From NCBI GenBank assembly GCA_023391185.1, contig JAEWBI010000027.1, positions 1 to 25,544 of the forward strand: a stretch of 25,544 nucleotides of DNA, in the 5' to 3' direction. Within the stretch, counting starts at the first letter, position 1. Each line of letters begins with the position of its first letter. The notes beneath the pieces were generated by a model. It was not told the origin of the DNA, searched no databases, and saw only the letters and a program-made list of their open reading frames with translations. A program made the translations under genes and the position numbers. This DNA is from Bacillota bacterium. GTDB taxonomy: Bacteria > Bacillota_I > Bacilli_A > RF39 > UBA660. This document shows, piece by piece, positions 15,503 through 23,361 of this stretch.

Positions 15503-17736
15503 TACATTGTACCATGGAATGTTCTTGATATAACTTCTAGTTGTTGTTCTCTAGTTAATCTATTAAATTTAACTGCATAACCAGATACACGAATTGTTAA
15601 ATTTGGATAATTATCTGGATTTTCCATAGCATCTTCTAGAGTTTCCTTATTTAAAACATTAACATTTAAATGATGTGCACCTTGTTTAAAGTATCCATCT
15701 AAAATATGAACTAAATTATCTATTCTTGCATTATCATCATTTCCAAGTGCTTTTGGTATTACTGAGAATGTATTTGATATTCCGTCTTCACAAATGTTGC
15801 AGTAAGGAATTTTCGCTACTGAATTAAGTGAAGCTAAAGCACCATTTTCATCTCTACCATGCATTGGATTGGCTCCTGGAGCAAATGCCTCGCCTGCTTT
15901 TCTTCCATCTGGTGTAGCTCCTGTCTTTTTACCATAAACAACATTAGATGTTATAGTTAAAATTGATAAAGTGTGTTTTGCATTCTTGTATAATTTATGA
16001 GAAGCAAGTTTATCATAAAATCTTTTTGCTAAATCTATACCTATTGCATCAACTGTTTCATTATCATTTCCAAATTTAGGGAATTCTCCTTCAATTTCAA
16101 AATCAATTGCTATACCATTCTCATCACGAATTGGTTTTACTTTAGCATGCTTAATAGCAGATAATGAATCTATTACTACTGAGAATCCAGCTATACCAAA
16201 AGCCATTAGTTTGTCTGGATCTGTATCATGTAAAGCTAATTGACCTGCTTCATATGCATATTTATCATGCATAAAATGAATAATATTCATAGCGTCAACA
16301 TATGTTTTAGCTACTTTGTCTAGCATCTTATCATATGAAGCCATAACTTTATCATAGTCTAGTATTTCATCAGTCATTTTTTCAAAGCCTTCAACTACTA
16401 AATCGCCTTTTTTCTCATCAAATCCACCATTAATAGAATATAGTAAAGCTTTTGCTATATTACAACGAGCTCCAAAGAATTGCATTTCTTTACCAACTGT
16501 CATAGCTGAAACACAACAAGCTATTGCATAATCAGAACCATGAATTGGTCTCATTAATATGTCGCTTTCATATTGAATAGCATCAGTATCAATAGACATT
16601 TTAGCACAATACTTTTTCCAGTTTTCTGGTAATTTATCATCCCATAAAACAGTCATATTTGGTTCTGGTGCACTTCCTAAATTAGTAAGAGTATGTAAAT
16701 ATCTAAAACATGTTTTAGTTACTAATGAATGATTTTCATCTAACATACCACCAAGTGATTCTGTAACCCATGTTGGGTCTCCAGCAAATAACTCATTATA
16801 ATCAGGAGTTCTTAAATGTCTTGCTAATCTTAATTTAATAATAAATTGGTCGATTAATTCTTGAGCTTCCAATTCAGTTAATAAGCCTTCTTCTAAATCT
16901 CTTTCAATATAAATATCTAAGAAAGTTGAAGTTCTTCCTAAGCTCATTGCAGCTCCATTGTTTTCTTTGATAGCTGCTAGATATCCAAAATAAGTCCATT
17001 GTACTGCTTCTTTAGCTGTTGTTGCTGGATTAGATATATCAAAACCATAAGTTTTAGCCATTTCTTTAATTTCAGCAAGTGCTCTAATTTGAGTATTTAC
17101 TTCTTCTCTTAAGCGAATTACATATTCACTTATTTCACCTTTTTCAAGCTTAATTAAATCCTCTTTTTTCTTTTCAATTAGGAAATCAATACCATATAAA
17201 GCGATTCTTCTATAATCGCCAATAATTCTACCACGACCATAAGCATCAGGTAATCCTGTTAAAAGACCTACATGTCTTGCTTTTTTAATATCTGTAGTAT
17301 AAGCATCAAAAACTCCATCATTGTGTGTTTTACGATATTTAGAGAAGTCTCTATCAATATTCTCATCTAATGTATAACCATAAGCTTTTAGCGAATCTCT
17401 AACCATTCTCATTCCGCCATATGGATTAACTATTCTTTTTAATGGAGCATCAGTTTGAAGCCCTACAATAACATCATCATCAGTGTTTATATAGCCTGGT
17501 TTATAATTATTAATTCCAGATACTATAGTAGTTTCTACATCAAGTACTCCTTTTGCTAATTCTTCTTTTAAAAGTTCTTCGCATTTATTCCAAACTCTAT
17601 TAGTTTTTTCAGTTGGTTTACTTAAGAAAGCATCATCACCTGTATATTCATGATAGTTTTCTTTAATAAAATCCAAAACATCTATTTCATTTTGCCATTT
17701 TGTTCCTTTAAAATTTTTCCATTTTTCCATGCTCAT
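15502..17736 (-). CDS. pflB: Formate C-acetyltransferase (pyruvate formate-lyase)
   Basis: A glycyl-radical enzyme that cleaves pyruvate with CoA to acetyl-CoA and formate, the key step of anaerobic mixed-acid fermentation. In the 744-aa product the active-site cysteine pair ACCVSAM is C407-C408 and the radical glycine is G719 in RVSGYAVKF; the end ISRTFHGTM is family-typical. I placed the start at the ATG at 17736, 4 bases after GTGAGG. A TTG one codon earlier is too close to the ribosome binding site, while the ATG at 17730 is also possible (MEKWKNF). It is transcribed with pflA. An extended -10 promoter containing a 12-bp palindrome lies upstream and may respond to redox or carbon state, but the regulator is unknown. 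Confidence 0.97.
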   Translation of the reverse strand: MSMEKWKNFKGTKWQNEIDVLDFIKENYHEYTGDDAFLSKPTEKTNRVWNKCEELLKEELAKGVLDVETTIVSGINNYKPGYINTDDDVIVGLQTDAPLKRIVNPYGGMRMVRDSLKAYGYTLDENIDRDFSKYRKTHNDGVFDAYTTDIKKARHVGLLTGLPDAYGRGRIIGDYRRIALYGIDFLIEKKKEDLIKLEKGEISEYVIRLREEVNTQIRALAEIKEMAKTYGFDISNPATTAKEAVQWTYFGYLAAIKENNGAAMSLGRTSTFLDIYIERDLEEGLLTELEAQELIDQFIIKLRLARHLRTPDYNELFAGDPTWVTESLGGMLDENHSLVTKTCFRYLHTLTNLGSAPEPNMTVLWDDKLPENWKKYCAKMSIDTDAIQYESDILMRPIHGSDYAIACCVSAMTVGKEMQFFGARCNIAKALLYSINGGFDEKKGDLVVEGFEKMTDEILDYDKVMASYDKMLDKVAKTYVDAMNIIHFMHDKYAYEAGQLALHDTDPDKLMAFGIAGFSVVIDSLSAIKHAKVKPIRDENGIAIDFEIEGEFPKFGNDNETVDAIGIDLAKRFYDKLASHKLYKNAKHTLSILTITSNVVYGKKTGATPDGRKAGEAFAPGANPMHGRDENGALASLNSVAKIPYCNICEDGISNTFSVIPKALGNDDNARIDNLVHILDGYFKQGAHHLNVNVLNKETLEDAMENPDNYPNLTIRVSGYAVKFNRLTREQQLEVISRTFHGTM

Positions 17737-17759
17737 CAAACCTCACTTTGCACTCTTCA

Positions 17760-17777
17760 ATTATACCATAATTATGG
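17760..17777 (-). promoter_or_regulatory. Extended -10 promoter of pflBA with palindromic operator candidate
   Basis: TGGTATAAT on the minus strand (17768-17760) is an extended -10. Directly upstream, and overlapping its TGG, is the perfect 12-bp palindrome CCATAATTATGG (17766-17777), in the space between -10 and -35. No good -35 is visible. The palindrome does not match the Rex or FNR consensus as I know them. Confidence 0.6.
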
Positions 17778-17850
17778 CACTTTCTCGCTAAAAATATACA
17801 TTAATTTACATATAAATTTATAATATATTCCTCATAATATTATGTTATAC

Positions 17851-17872
17851 AAAAAAGAGACACTTGTCTCTT
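17851..17872 (-). terminator. Intrinsic terminator of the GH18 gene
   Basis: Stem AAGAGAC / GTCTCTT with an AAGT loop on the minus strand, followed by a run of thymines. It begins within the TAA stop of the upstream coding sequence. Confidence 0.85.
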
Positions 17873-19862
17873 ATTTTATTATGCTTTTAATTGGTCTACC
17901 AAATTTTTCGCCTTTATATACATCTTCATTAATGCCCCAAATCATAATACCACCTATATTTTCATATGAAGTTGGTAATGTAAAAGTTGAACAATTTGTA
18001 CATGTCCCTGTTTTTAATGATGTATAAGCATCAACAACTATATTTGGTTCAATATATCCCGTCTTTTCAGAACTTGTATTTATACCTAATCCAACTTGCT
18101 CTTGTCTTAAACCCTTTTCAAGTAAAATAGTGGGTATAGAAACAGCAAAATCTATTGTTCCAGGTGTATATAATTTTCTATCGATACTATACTGAGATCC
18201 TGTATTATAAATTTGGATATTTACTAAATCAATTTTATCCTTTAAATTTGAAATCATATCAAAATATCTTCCTTGAGCTTTTGCATTTGCATTAACTTGG
18301 AAGTCAACTGTCTCAATTGCAAAAGTTAAAATAAAGTTACTATCATAATTTGCTAAAACTCCTCTAATAGCATTTTCAAGATTAGTGGTATTTATGTCAT
18401 TTTCAATATCTATATCTATCCCATCAAAACCATATTCATCTATTAGTGAAGTAGTTGAATTTATAAATGCATTAACATCATCATTATTATCTAATATTAT
18501 CGTTCCTGTTGCACCACCAATTGATAAAATAACTTTTCGATTTCTACTATGTAATATATTAATATCATTAATAAATTCTTCTTTTGTATATCCACCCAAA
18601 TGTTCAGCTAAATACTGATCTATACTAAAATCTATAGTTCCATTATTGCTACCAGTTTGAGTTAATCCAAATGAAATATTTACATAATCATAGTATACTG
18701 GAACATCTTTTAATTTCAAATTTTTTGCTGTATCTAAAGATGGATCAGCATTCTCATTATTCCAGTTAAACCAGTATCCAGTCAATCTAGCTTCTTTATA
18801 TGTATTAGAACTATAATTCTTTATTATATAAGGATCAATCTTTGTTCCTGTTCCGCTAATAACATATACTGATGATTTTAAATTAACTACTGGTCTTATA
18901 CCAGCAAGACCACTTCCTTGTGATGATACATAACCACCTGGTTGTACATAAATTAGATGATTAGCATTAGAATTAGAAACATTAGGAAAATAATATAATC
19001 CCCCTGCTTTTAAAACATCATTATAAGTATCATAGAAACCATCACCAACATTAATAGTACTTCCTTGAATAATATCAGCAACTTCCTTTTTTAATATTGT
19101 AGCTGATGAAGCAAGTTCCCTATTTAGATACATTGAATAACTTCTATTAGTTAGTACTTCAATTGAAGCTGGTATATTTCCCCATGTTGTTTTATTATAA
19201 CATTCTGGAGTGCCAGCACTTACAAGTCCTACTATACTACTAGATTTATCAATATTAACAACTCTCCAGCCTATATTGGTAGCAACTATATTTCCACCAC
19301 TTGCACAATCTAGTCCAGCATTTTTGCTATTACCAGCAGTATAACCTCCAAAACCATTCGCTTCTATCGAACCAGTAGCAATTGTGTTATTCCAGTTGCC
19401 AGCGTCATAAGCAACATAATCTCCAACTTTAACTACATCCGAAACTAGTTTTGGAAAATCTGCTTTAGTTAAACATTGTTCATATGTTGCTTTCTCCACT
19501 TTAACTTTATCACTAACTGTATAAGCACAATAATTTCCACTATACATATATCCAGTGACATTACAACTAGAATCAACTGCTAAAGAACCCTTCTCTGGAA
19601 TTTTACCTTTAACATTTAGTGACTTATTTAATCCCCCATCACTTACTATGTAACTATTTACTCCTGAGTCTCCTTTTAATTGCTCAGTAGAACAAGTTTG
19701 AAATGCACTATTAAGTAAATTATTCGTAGTTTCCTTAAGCGCATTCATTTTTGCTTGACTTAATATATTTGTAACAACTGGTATTGCTATTAAAGCAATT
19801 ATACCCAGTATCAAAATTACTGCTAGTAATTCTATTAGTGTAAACCCTTTTTTTCTTTTCAT
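17871..19862 (-). CDS. Prepilin-type protein with GH18 glycosidase domain
   Basis: A 663-aa protein in three parts. Residues 1-135 are a prepilin domain: MKRKKG-FTLIELLAVILILG, cut expected after G6, with E11 at +5 and cysteines at 57, 100, 112 and 130. Residues 140-350 resemble a domain often seen in gut Bacillota surface proteins (VGDYVAYDAGNWNNT ... GIRPVVNLKS ... GTGTKIDPYII, DUF6273-like). Residues 360-663 are a glycoside hydrolase family 18 barrel: SIGGA at 447, catalytic DGIDIDIE (D480-E487, proton donor E487), IQIYNTG and GGIMIWGINED. GH18 enzymes cleave beta-1,4 GlcNAc links in chitin or N-glycans; which one is unknown. The start is set at 19862, with AGGAGG 6 bases upstream, not at an in-frame ATG 18 bases earlier. 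The DxDxE residues are intact, so it is probably active. Confidence 0.9.
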   Translation of the reverse strand: MKRKKGFTLIELLAVILILGIIALIAIPVVTNILSQAKMNALKETTNNLLNSAFQTCSTEQLKGDSGVNSYIVSDGGLNKSLNVKGKIPEKGSLAVDSSCNVTGYMYSGNYCAYTVSDKVKVEKATYEQCLTKADFPKLVSDVVKVGDYVAYDAGNWNNTIATGSIEANGFGGYTAGNSKNAGLDCASGGNIVATNIGWRVVNIDKSSSIVGLVSAGTPECYNKTTWGNIPASIEVLTNRSYSMYLNRELASSATILKKEVADIIQGSTINVGDGFYDTYNDVLKAGGLYYFPNVSNSNANHLIYVQPGGYVSSQGSGLAGIRPVVNLKSSVYVISGTGTKIDPYIIKNYSSNTYKEARLTGYWFNWNNENADPSLDTAKNLKLKDVPVYYDYVNISFGLTQTGSNNGTIDFSIDQYLAEHLGGYTKEEFINDINILHSRNRKVILSIGGATGTIILDNNDDVNAFINSTTSLIDEYGFDGIDIDIENDINTTNLENAIRGVLANYDSNFILTFAIETVDFQVNANAKAQGRYFDMISNLKDKIDLVNIQIYNTGSQYSIDRKLYTPGTIDFAVSIPTILLEKGLRQEQVGLGINTSSEKTGYIEPNIVVDAYTSLKTGTCTNCSTFTLPTSYENIGGIMIWGINEDVYKGEKFGRPIKSIIK

Positions 19863-19893
19863 AAATCCTCCTGCATACAAATCATCATCATAT

Positions 19894-19936
19894 TAAAAAT
19901 ATGAGAAAGTTAAGATTATTGCTCTTTAACTTTCTC
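19894..19936 (-). terminator. Probable terminator at the end of ligA
   Basis: Stem GAGAAAGTTAA / TTAACTTTCTC (19903-19913 and 19926-19936) with a 12-base loop, followed by ATATTTTT on the minus strand. The 5' arm encodes Glu-Lys-Val-Lys near the C-terminus of LigA and the stop codon is in the loop. The thymine run is short, so read-through into the GH18 gene is possible. Confidence 0.6.
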
Positions 19937-21898
19937 TAAAAATTCTTTTTCCGTCCATATTGTAATGCCTAGCTCCTTGGCTTTGTCATATTTACTACCA
20001 GGACTATCTCCTACAACTAAAACACTCGTTCTCTTACTTACGCTTGAACTAGTCTTTCCACCTAAATTTTCTATAATCTCAGTAGCTTCTTCTCTAGTTA
20101 CTGTTTCTAAGCTGCCAGTAAGAACAAATGTCTTCCCATTTATTTCTTCATTTGAACTAGTCTCTAATTTCGTATAATAAGTATTCATACCTAGACTAAT
20201 TAGCTCATTTATTTCTTTAAGATTATTCTCATCTTTAAAATATGCATAAACACTTTTGGCAATAATATCACCTATATCATTTATCTTAAGAAGTTCTTCT
20301 TCAGTAGCGGTCATTAATTTATCTAAACTTTTAAAATTTTTGGCTAAAATCTTTCCCGTTTTTGAACCAACATGTCTAATTCCTAAAGCAAATAATAATC
20401 TTTCAAGAGATGTGTTTTTACTAGCTTCAATTTCTTCAAGTAACCCATTTATACTTTTAAATCCAAAGCCTTCAAGTTCCATTAATTCTTCTTTATATTC
20501 TTCTAATTTATAGAAATCAGTAAAGTTTTTTAAATACCCCATATTATAGAAATCTTCTACAATCGAATCGCCAAAGCCTTCAATATTCATAGCGTCACGA
20601 CTTGCATAATGAATTAGTTGCTCTATTTTTTTCTTATCACAATTATCATTTACACAATAATATGCTGAATCAGTTTTTTTCAAAATACTACCACAAATTG
20701 GGCATGTATCTGGCATTACAAATTCCTTTTCTGTTCCATCTCTTCTACTTGTTTCAACTTCTTCTACTCTAGGAATTACATCGCCAGCTTTTATAATTGA
20801 AACAACATCACCTTGTCTAATATCTTTACTTCTAATATATTCTTCATTATGAAGAGTTGCTTTAGATATAACACTTCCCATTAATCTAACTGGTTCAAGA
20901 ATTGCATTTGGTGTAACTTGTCCAGTTCTACCAACAGTAAGTTTAATTTCTTTTAATTTGGTTAAAACTTTCATTGCTGGAAATTTATAAGCTGTTGCCC
21001 ATTTAGGATATTTCGCTGTATAACCTAATTTAGTTTGGTTATCCACATTATTTAATTTAATTACAATACCATCTATTTCATAAGGAAGGGTATTTCTATC
21101 AGCAGTCCATTTTTCTATATACTCTAAAAGTTCGTCTATACCATTTATGATTGTGTTGTTTTGACTAACATTTAACCCTAATTTTTTCATATATGATAAA
21201 GCATCATAGTGATAATGAATATTATAATCTAGTGGGTTTGGTAAATGGTATATTATACAATCTAAGTTTCTTGAAGCAGCTATACTTGAATCTAGTTGTC
21301 TTACAGATCCAGCAGCTGCGTTTCTTGGATTAGCAAATTCCTGTTCACCATTTTTTCTTTTCTCTTCATTTAAATCATTAAATGATTTTTTACTCATGTA
21401 GATTTCCCCGCGAACTTCAATATCCACAGGTTCACTTAATGTAAGCGGAATTGTTTTTATTGTTTTTGCATTATTTGTGATATCTTCACCAGTAACACCA
21501 TCACCACGAGTAGCTGCTCTAACAAGCTTTCCCTTTTTGTATAGTAATGAAACTGAAAGTCCATCTATTTTAAGTTCAGCTACATATATAGGATTACTTA
21601 CTTCCTTTTTTACTCTTTCATCAAAAAGAGTAATATCATTTTCGTTAAAGACATTGCTTAAACTAAGCATAGGTATTTCGTGAGTGACTTTAGCAAATTC
21701 ATCCATTATTTTACCGCCAACTCTAACGCTAGGCGAATCATCTCTAATTAATTCTGGATACTTGTCTTCAAGAGCTAATAACTCTTGCATATATCTATCA
21801 TATTCTTGGTCAGTTAAAGTTGAGTTATCAAGTGTATAATACTCATAATTAGCTTTATTTATTATTTCTATAAGTTCTTGCATTCTCTTTTCCATCAT
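19916..21898 (-). CDS. ligA: NAD-dependent DNA ligase
   Basis: LigA seals nicks in replication and repair, using NAD as the adenyl donor. The 660 aa show the whole family layout. The Ia domain has YYTLDNSTLTDQEYD. The adenylation domain has K110 in ELKIDGLS, and the OB domain follows. A four-cysteine zinc finger uses C399, C402, C415 and C420. Helix-hairpin-helix repeats cover about 430-560 and a BRCT domain about 587-660. The start has AGGTGAT just upstream. The next codon is also ATG, so the N-terminus is uncertain by one residue. It consumes NAD, which the operon at the left of the window replenishes, but the two are not linked transcriptionally. Confidence 0.97.
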   Translation of the reverse strand: MMEKRMQELIEIINKANYEYYTLDNSTLTDQEYDRYMQELLALEDKYPELIRDDSPSVRVGGKIMDEFAKVTHEIPMLSLSNVFNENDITLFDERVKKEVSNPIYVAELKIDGLSVSLLYKKGKLVRAATRGDGVTGEDITNNAKTIKTIPLTLSEPVDIEVRGEIYMSKKSFNDLNEEKRKNGEQEFANPRNAAAGSVRQLDSSIAASRNLDCIIYHLPNPLDYNIHYHYDALSYMKKLGLNVSQNNTIINGIDELLEYIEKWTADRNTLPYEIDGIVIKLNNVDNQTKLGYTAKYPKWATAYKFPAMKVLTKLKEIKLTVGRTGQVTPNAILEPVRLMGSVISKATLHNEEYIRSKDIRQGDVVSIIKAGDVIPRVEEVETSRRDGTEKEFVMPDTCPICGSILKKTDSAYYCVNDNCDKKKIEQLIHYASRDAMNIEGFGDSIVEDFYNMGYLKNFTDFYKLEEYKEELMELEGFGFKSINGLLEEIEASKNTSLERLLFALGIRHVGSKTGKILAKNFKSLDKLMTATEEELLKINDIGDIIAKSVYAYFKDENNLKEINELISLGMNTYYTKLETSSNEEINGKTFVLTGSLETVTREEATEIIENLGGKTSSSVSKRTSVLVVGDSPGSKYDKAKELGITIWTEKEFLEKVKEQ

Positions 21899-21914
21899 GT
21901 TATCACCTATTTTA

Positions 21915-21923
21915 ATTATACCA
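21915..21923 (-). promoter_or_regulatory. Extended -10 promoter of ligA
   Basis: TGGTATAAT on the minus strand. No good -35 (TAGAAA at 17 bases). The predicted start falls at or just before the ribosome binding site, giving a leader of only about 10 bases. Confidence 0.5.
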
Positions 21924-21952
21924 TTTCTAACCTAAATTTTCTATACCTTTAC

Positions 21953-21977
21953 ACAAAAAAAGCAACCTTAAGTTACT
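21953..21977 (-). terminator. Intrinsic terminator of the membrane-protein gene
   Basis: On the minus strand AGTAACT-TAA-GGTTGCT forms a 7-bp stem with two G-U pairs, followed by seven thymines. The 5' arm overlaps the last codons and stop of the 194-aa gene. Confidence 0.75.
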
Positions 21978-22557
21978 TTAATTTAGTAGGTAAAACCAAT
22001 TTATAAACTATAAAAATAATTATAAAAGAAGTTAAAATAAGTATCGATGATAAGTATACAAAATTAAGCATAATTGCAAATAAACTATTTACTACTGTTT
22101 GCTTAGAAATAAGTGTAAATATTAAACATAAAGCTATTATAACTAATAAAGTAACTAAAGTTCTAATAATGTATTTAGTATTGCTTTTAGAAATCCACAA
22201 ATAAAATATAGAGCAGTATACAATAAGAAGCATTATTAAAGAAGCATAAAAACAAAACATAATGCTTACCTGTAAAATATTACCACCTGCTTCTTCATAA
22301 AGAACAAATCCATATATTATACTAATAACTATATAAATAATAGTACTAATTATTAATAAAGATTTACTATTATCTTTCTTTAATAACTTTTCATATAAAT
22401 CTATTAGAAGTATTATAAATGCCATAAATCCAAATGTAAGACTCATATATTTAGATATATCAGTAAGTAATTCATAATTTGTTTTAATCGATAATAACCC
22501 TGTAATTATCGCCAAAACAATATTTAGTATTAAAAATGTAATTTTTTTCTTTCCCAT
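21973..22557 (-). CDS. Six-helix membrane protein of unknown function
   Basis: This 194-aa protein has about six hydrophobic helices, for example ITFLILNIVLAIITGLLSI, MSLTFGFMAFIILLIDLY, LLIISTIIYIVISIIYGFVL and a C-terminal LSSILILTSFIIIFIVYKLVL, with short basic loops. No conserved motif points to a transporter, enzyme or known family. I chose the ATG at 22557 (MGKKK), 4 bases after GAGGTG; an in-frame ATG at 22569 lies upstream of that ribosome binding site and is unlikely. It is divergently transcribed from the 214-aa gene, and ligA follows it with its own promoter. Confidence 0.75.
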   Translation of the reverse strand: MGKKKITFLILNIVLAIITGLLSIKTNYELLTDISKYMSLTFGFMAFIILLIDLYEKLLKKDNSKSLLIISTIIYIVISIIYGFVLYEEAGGNILQVSIMFCFYASLIMLLIVYCSIFYLWISKSNTKYIIRTLVTLLVIIALCLIFTLISKQTVVNSLFAIMLNFVYLSSILILTSFIIIFIVYKLVLPTKLK

Positions 22558-22577
22558 AAGACACCTCATTTATAAAA

Positions 22578-22586
22578 ATTATATCA
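22578..22586 (-). promoter_or_regulatory. Extended -10 promoter of the membrane-protein gene
   Basis: TGATATAAT on the minus strand, about 20 bases before the chosen start. No recognisable -35. Confidence 0.5.
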
Positions 22587-22632
22587 CAAATAATAATAAA
22601 TAAAAAAAATTGTCAAAAAAAATAAATAAATA

Positions 22633-22641
22633 TGATATAAT
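22633..22641 (+). promoter_or_regulatory. Extended -10 promoter of the 214-aa gene
   Basis: TGATATAAT on the plus strand. It has the same sequence as the divergent promoter 47 bases away. A TTGTCA at 22610-22615 is 20 bases upstream, too far for an ideal -35. GGAGGA at 22651 is the ribosome binding site, 6 bases before the ATG. Confidence 0.55.
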
Positions 22642-22662
22642 TTTAATAATGGAGGAAGACAT

Positions 22663-23307
22663 ATGAAGAAGGTTAAGAGTTCTATAACAAAACAAATATT
22701 GAACATAGAGAGAAAATATCTTATAACTTTTACTATTTTGATTTTAATTATATTCGGACTTGTTGTTTACATATGTTTTGATAAAAACGAAACCACTAAT
22801 ACTGCTAAACTTAATCAACTAAGAATTAATAACGATTTAGGAGATTCAATTGCTTGTAAGAGCAGTAATATTACTAGTGATACTGCCAATATACAAATTA
22901 AATTTTGTGGAAATGATAAGATTGTAATATTAGATAGTTCAAACATTGCTACTGAAACTGAAGAAACAACTTCTGAAAATACTGATGTAATAGACACAGG
23001 TAAATGTACAAGTGGTATTAACGAAAAAAGTCTTAATGTTGATGATGTAGTTGATTTATACAGTAGTTTTGACTATGCTAATAACTACTACATATACTAT
23101 ATTTTAGCTAAAAATGGTAATGTTTATACTACTAATGATCAAAATATTATAAGTAAAAATTATGATGTTAACATTATTGATGACTTAGAAGATATTATTG
23201 CTATAGAAGAATACATAACATATGAAAATAATACTAATATTTATACAAATGATGTATACGCAATTGATCAAGATGGTAAATTACACTTTTTAAGAAATGT
23301 ATACTAA
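22663..23307 (+). CDS. Single-pass membrane protein with extracellular domain
   Basis: The only plus-strand gene. The 214-aa protein has a basic cytoplasmic N-terminus, one membrane helix at about 19-39 (YLITFTILILIIFGLVVYIC), and an outside part of about 170 residues. That part holds a Thr/Glu-rich linker (TETEETTSENTD near 96-108), three cysteines (C61, C81, C114), and a C-terminal half with two segments, YYILAKNGNVYTTNDQN and NDVYAIDQDGKLHF, that look like two strands of a repeated beta structure. I do not recognise a family. It lies between a membrane protein and a convergent prepilin-type surface gene, so a cell-surface role is plausible. Confidence 0.7.
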   Translation: MKKVKSSITKQILNIERKYLITFTILILIIFGLVVYICFDKNETTNTAKLNQLRINNDLGDSIACKSSNITSDTANIQIKFCGNDKIVILDSSNIATETEETTSENTDVIDTGKCTSGINEKSLNVDDVVDLYSSFDYANNYYIYYILAKNGNVYTTNDQNIISKNYDVNIIDDLEDIIAIEEYITYENNTNIYTNDVYAIDQDGKLHFLRNVY

Positions 23308-23335
23308 AAAGAGTTGAATTTTTCAACTCTTTTTT
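23306..23335. terminator. Bidirectional terminator between convergent genes
   Basis: Perfect 13-bp stem AAAAAGAGTTGAA / TTCAACTCTTTTT (23306-23318 and 23322-23334) with a TTT loop. It serves the 214-aa gene on the plus strand and the 691-aa gene on the minus strand. Confidence 0.9.
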
Positions 23336-23361
23336 ATGTGTCTATATCTTTTTTTATATAG

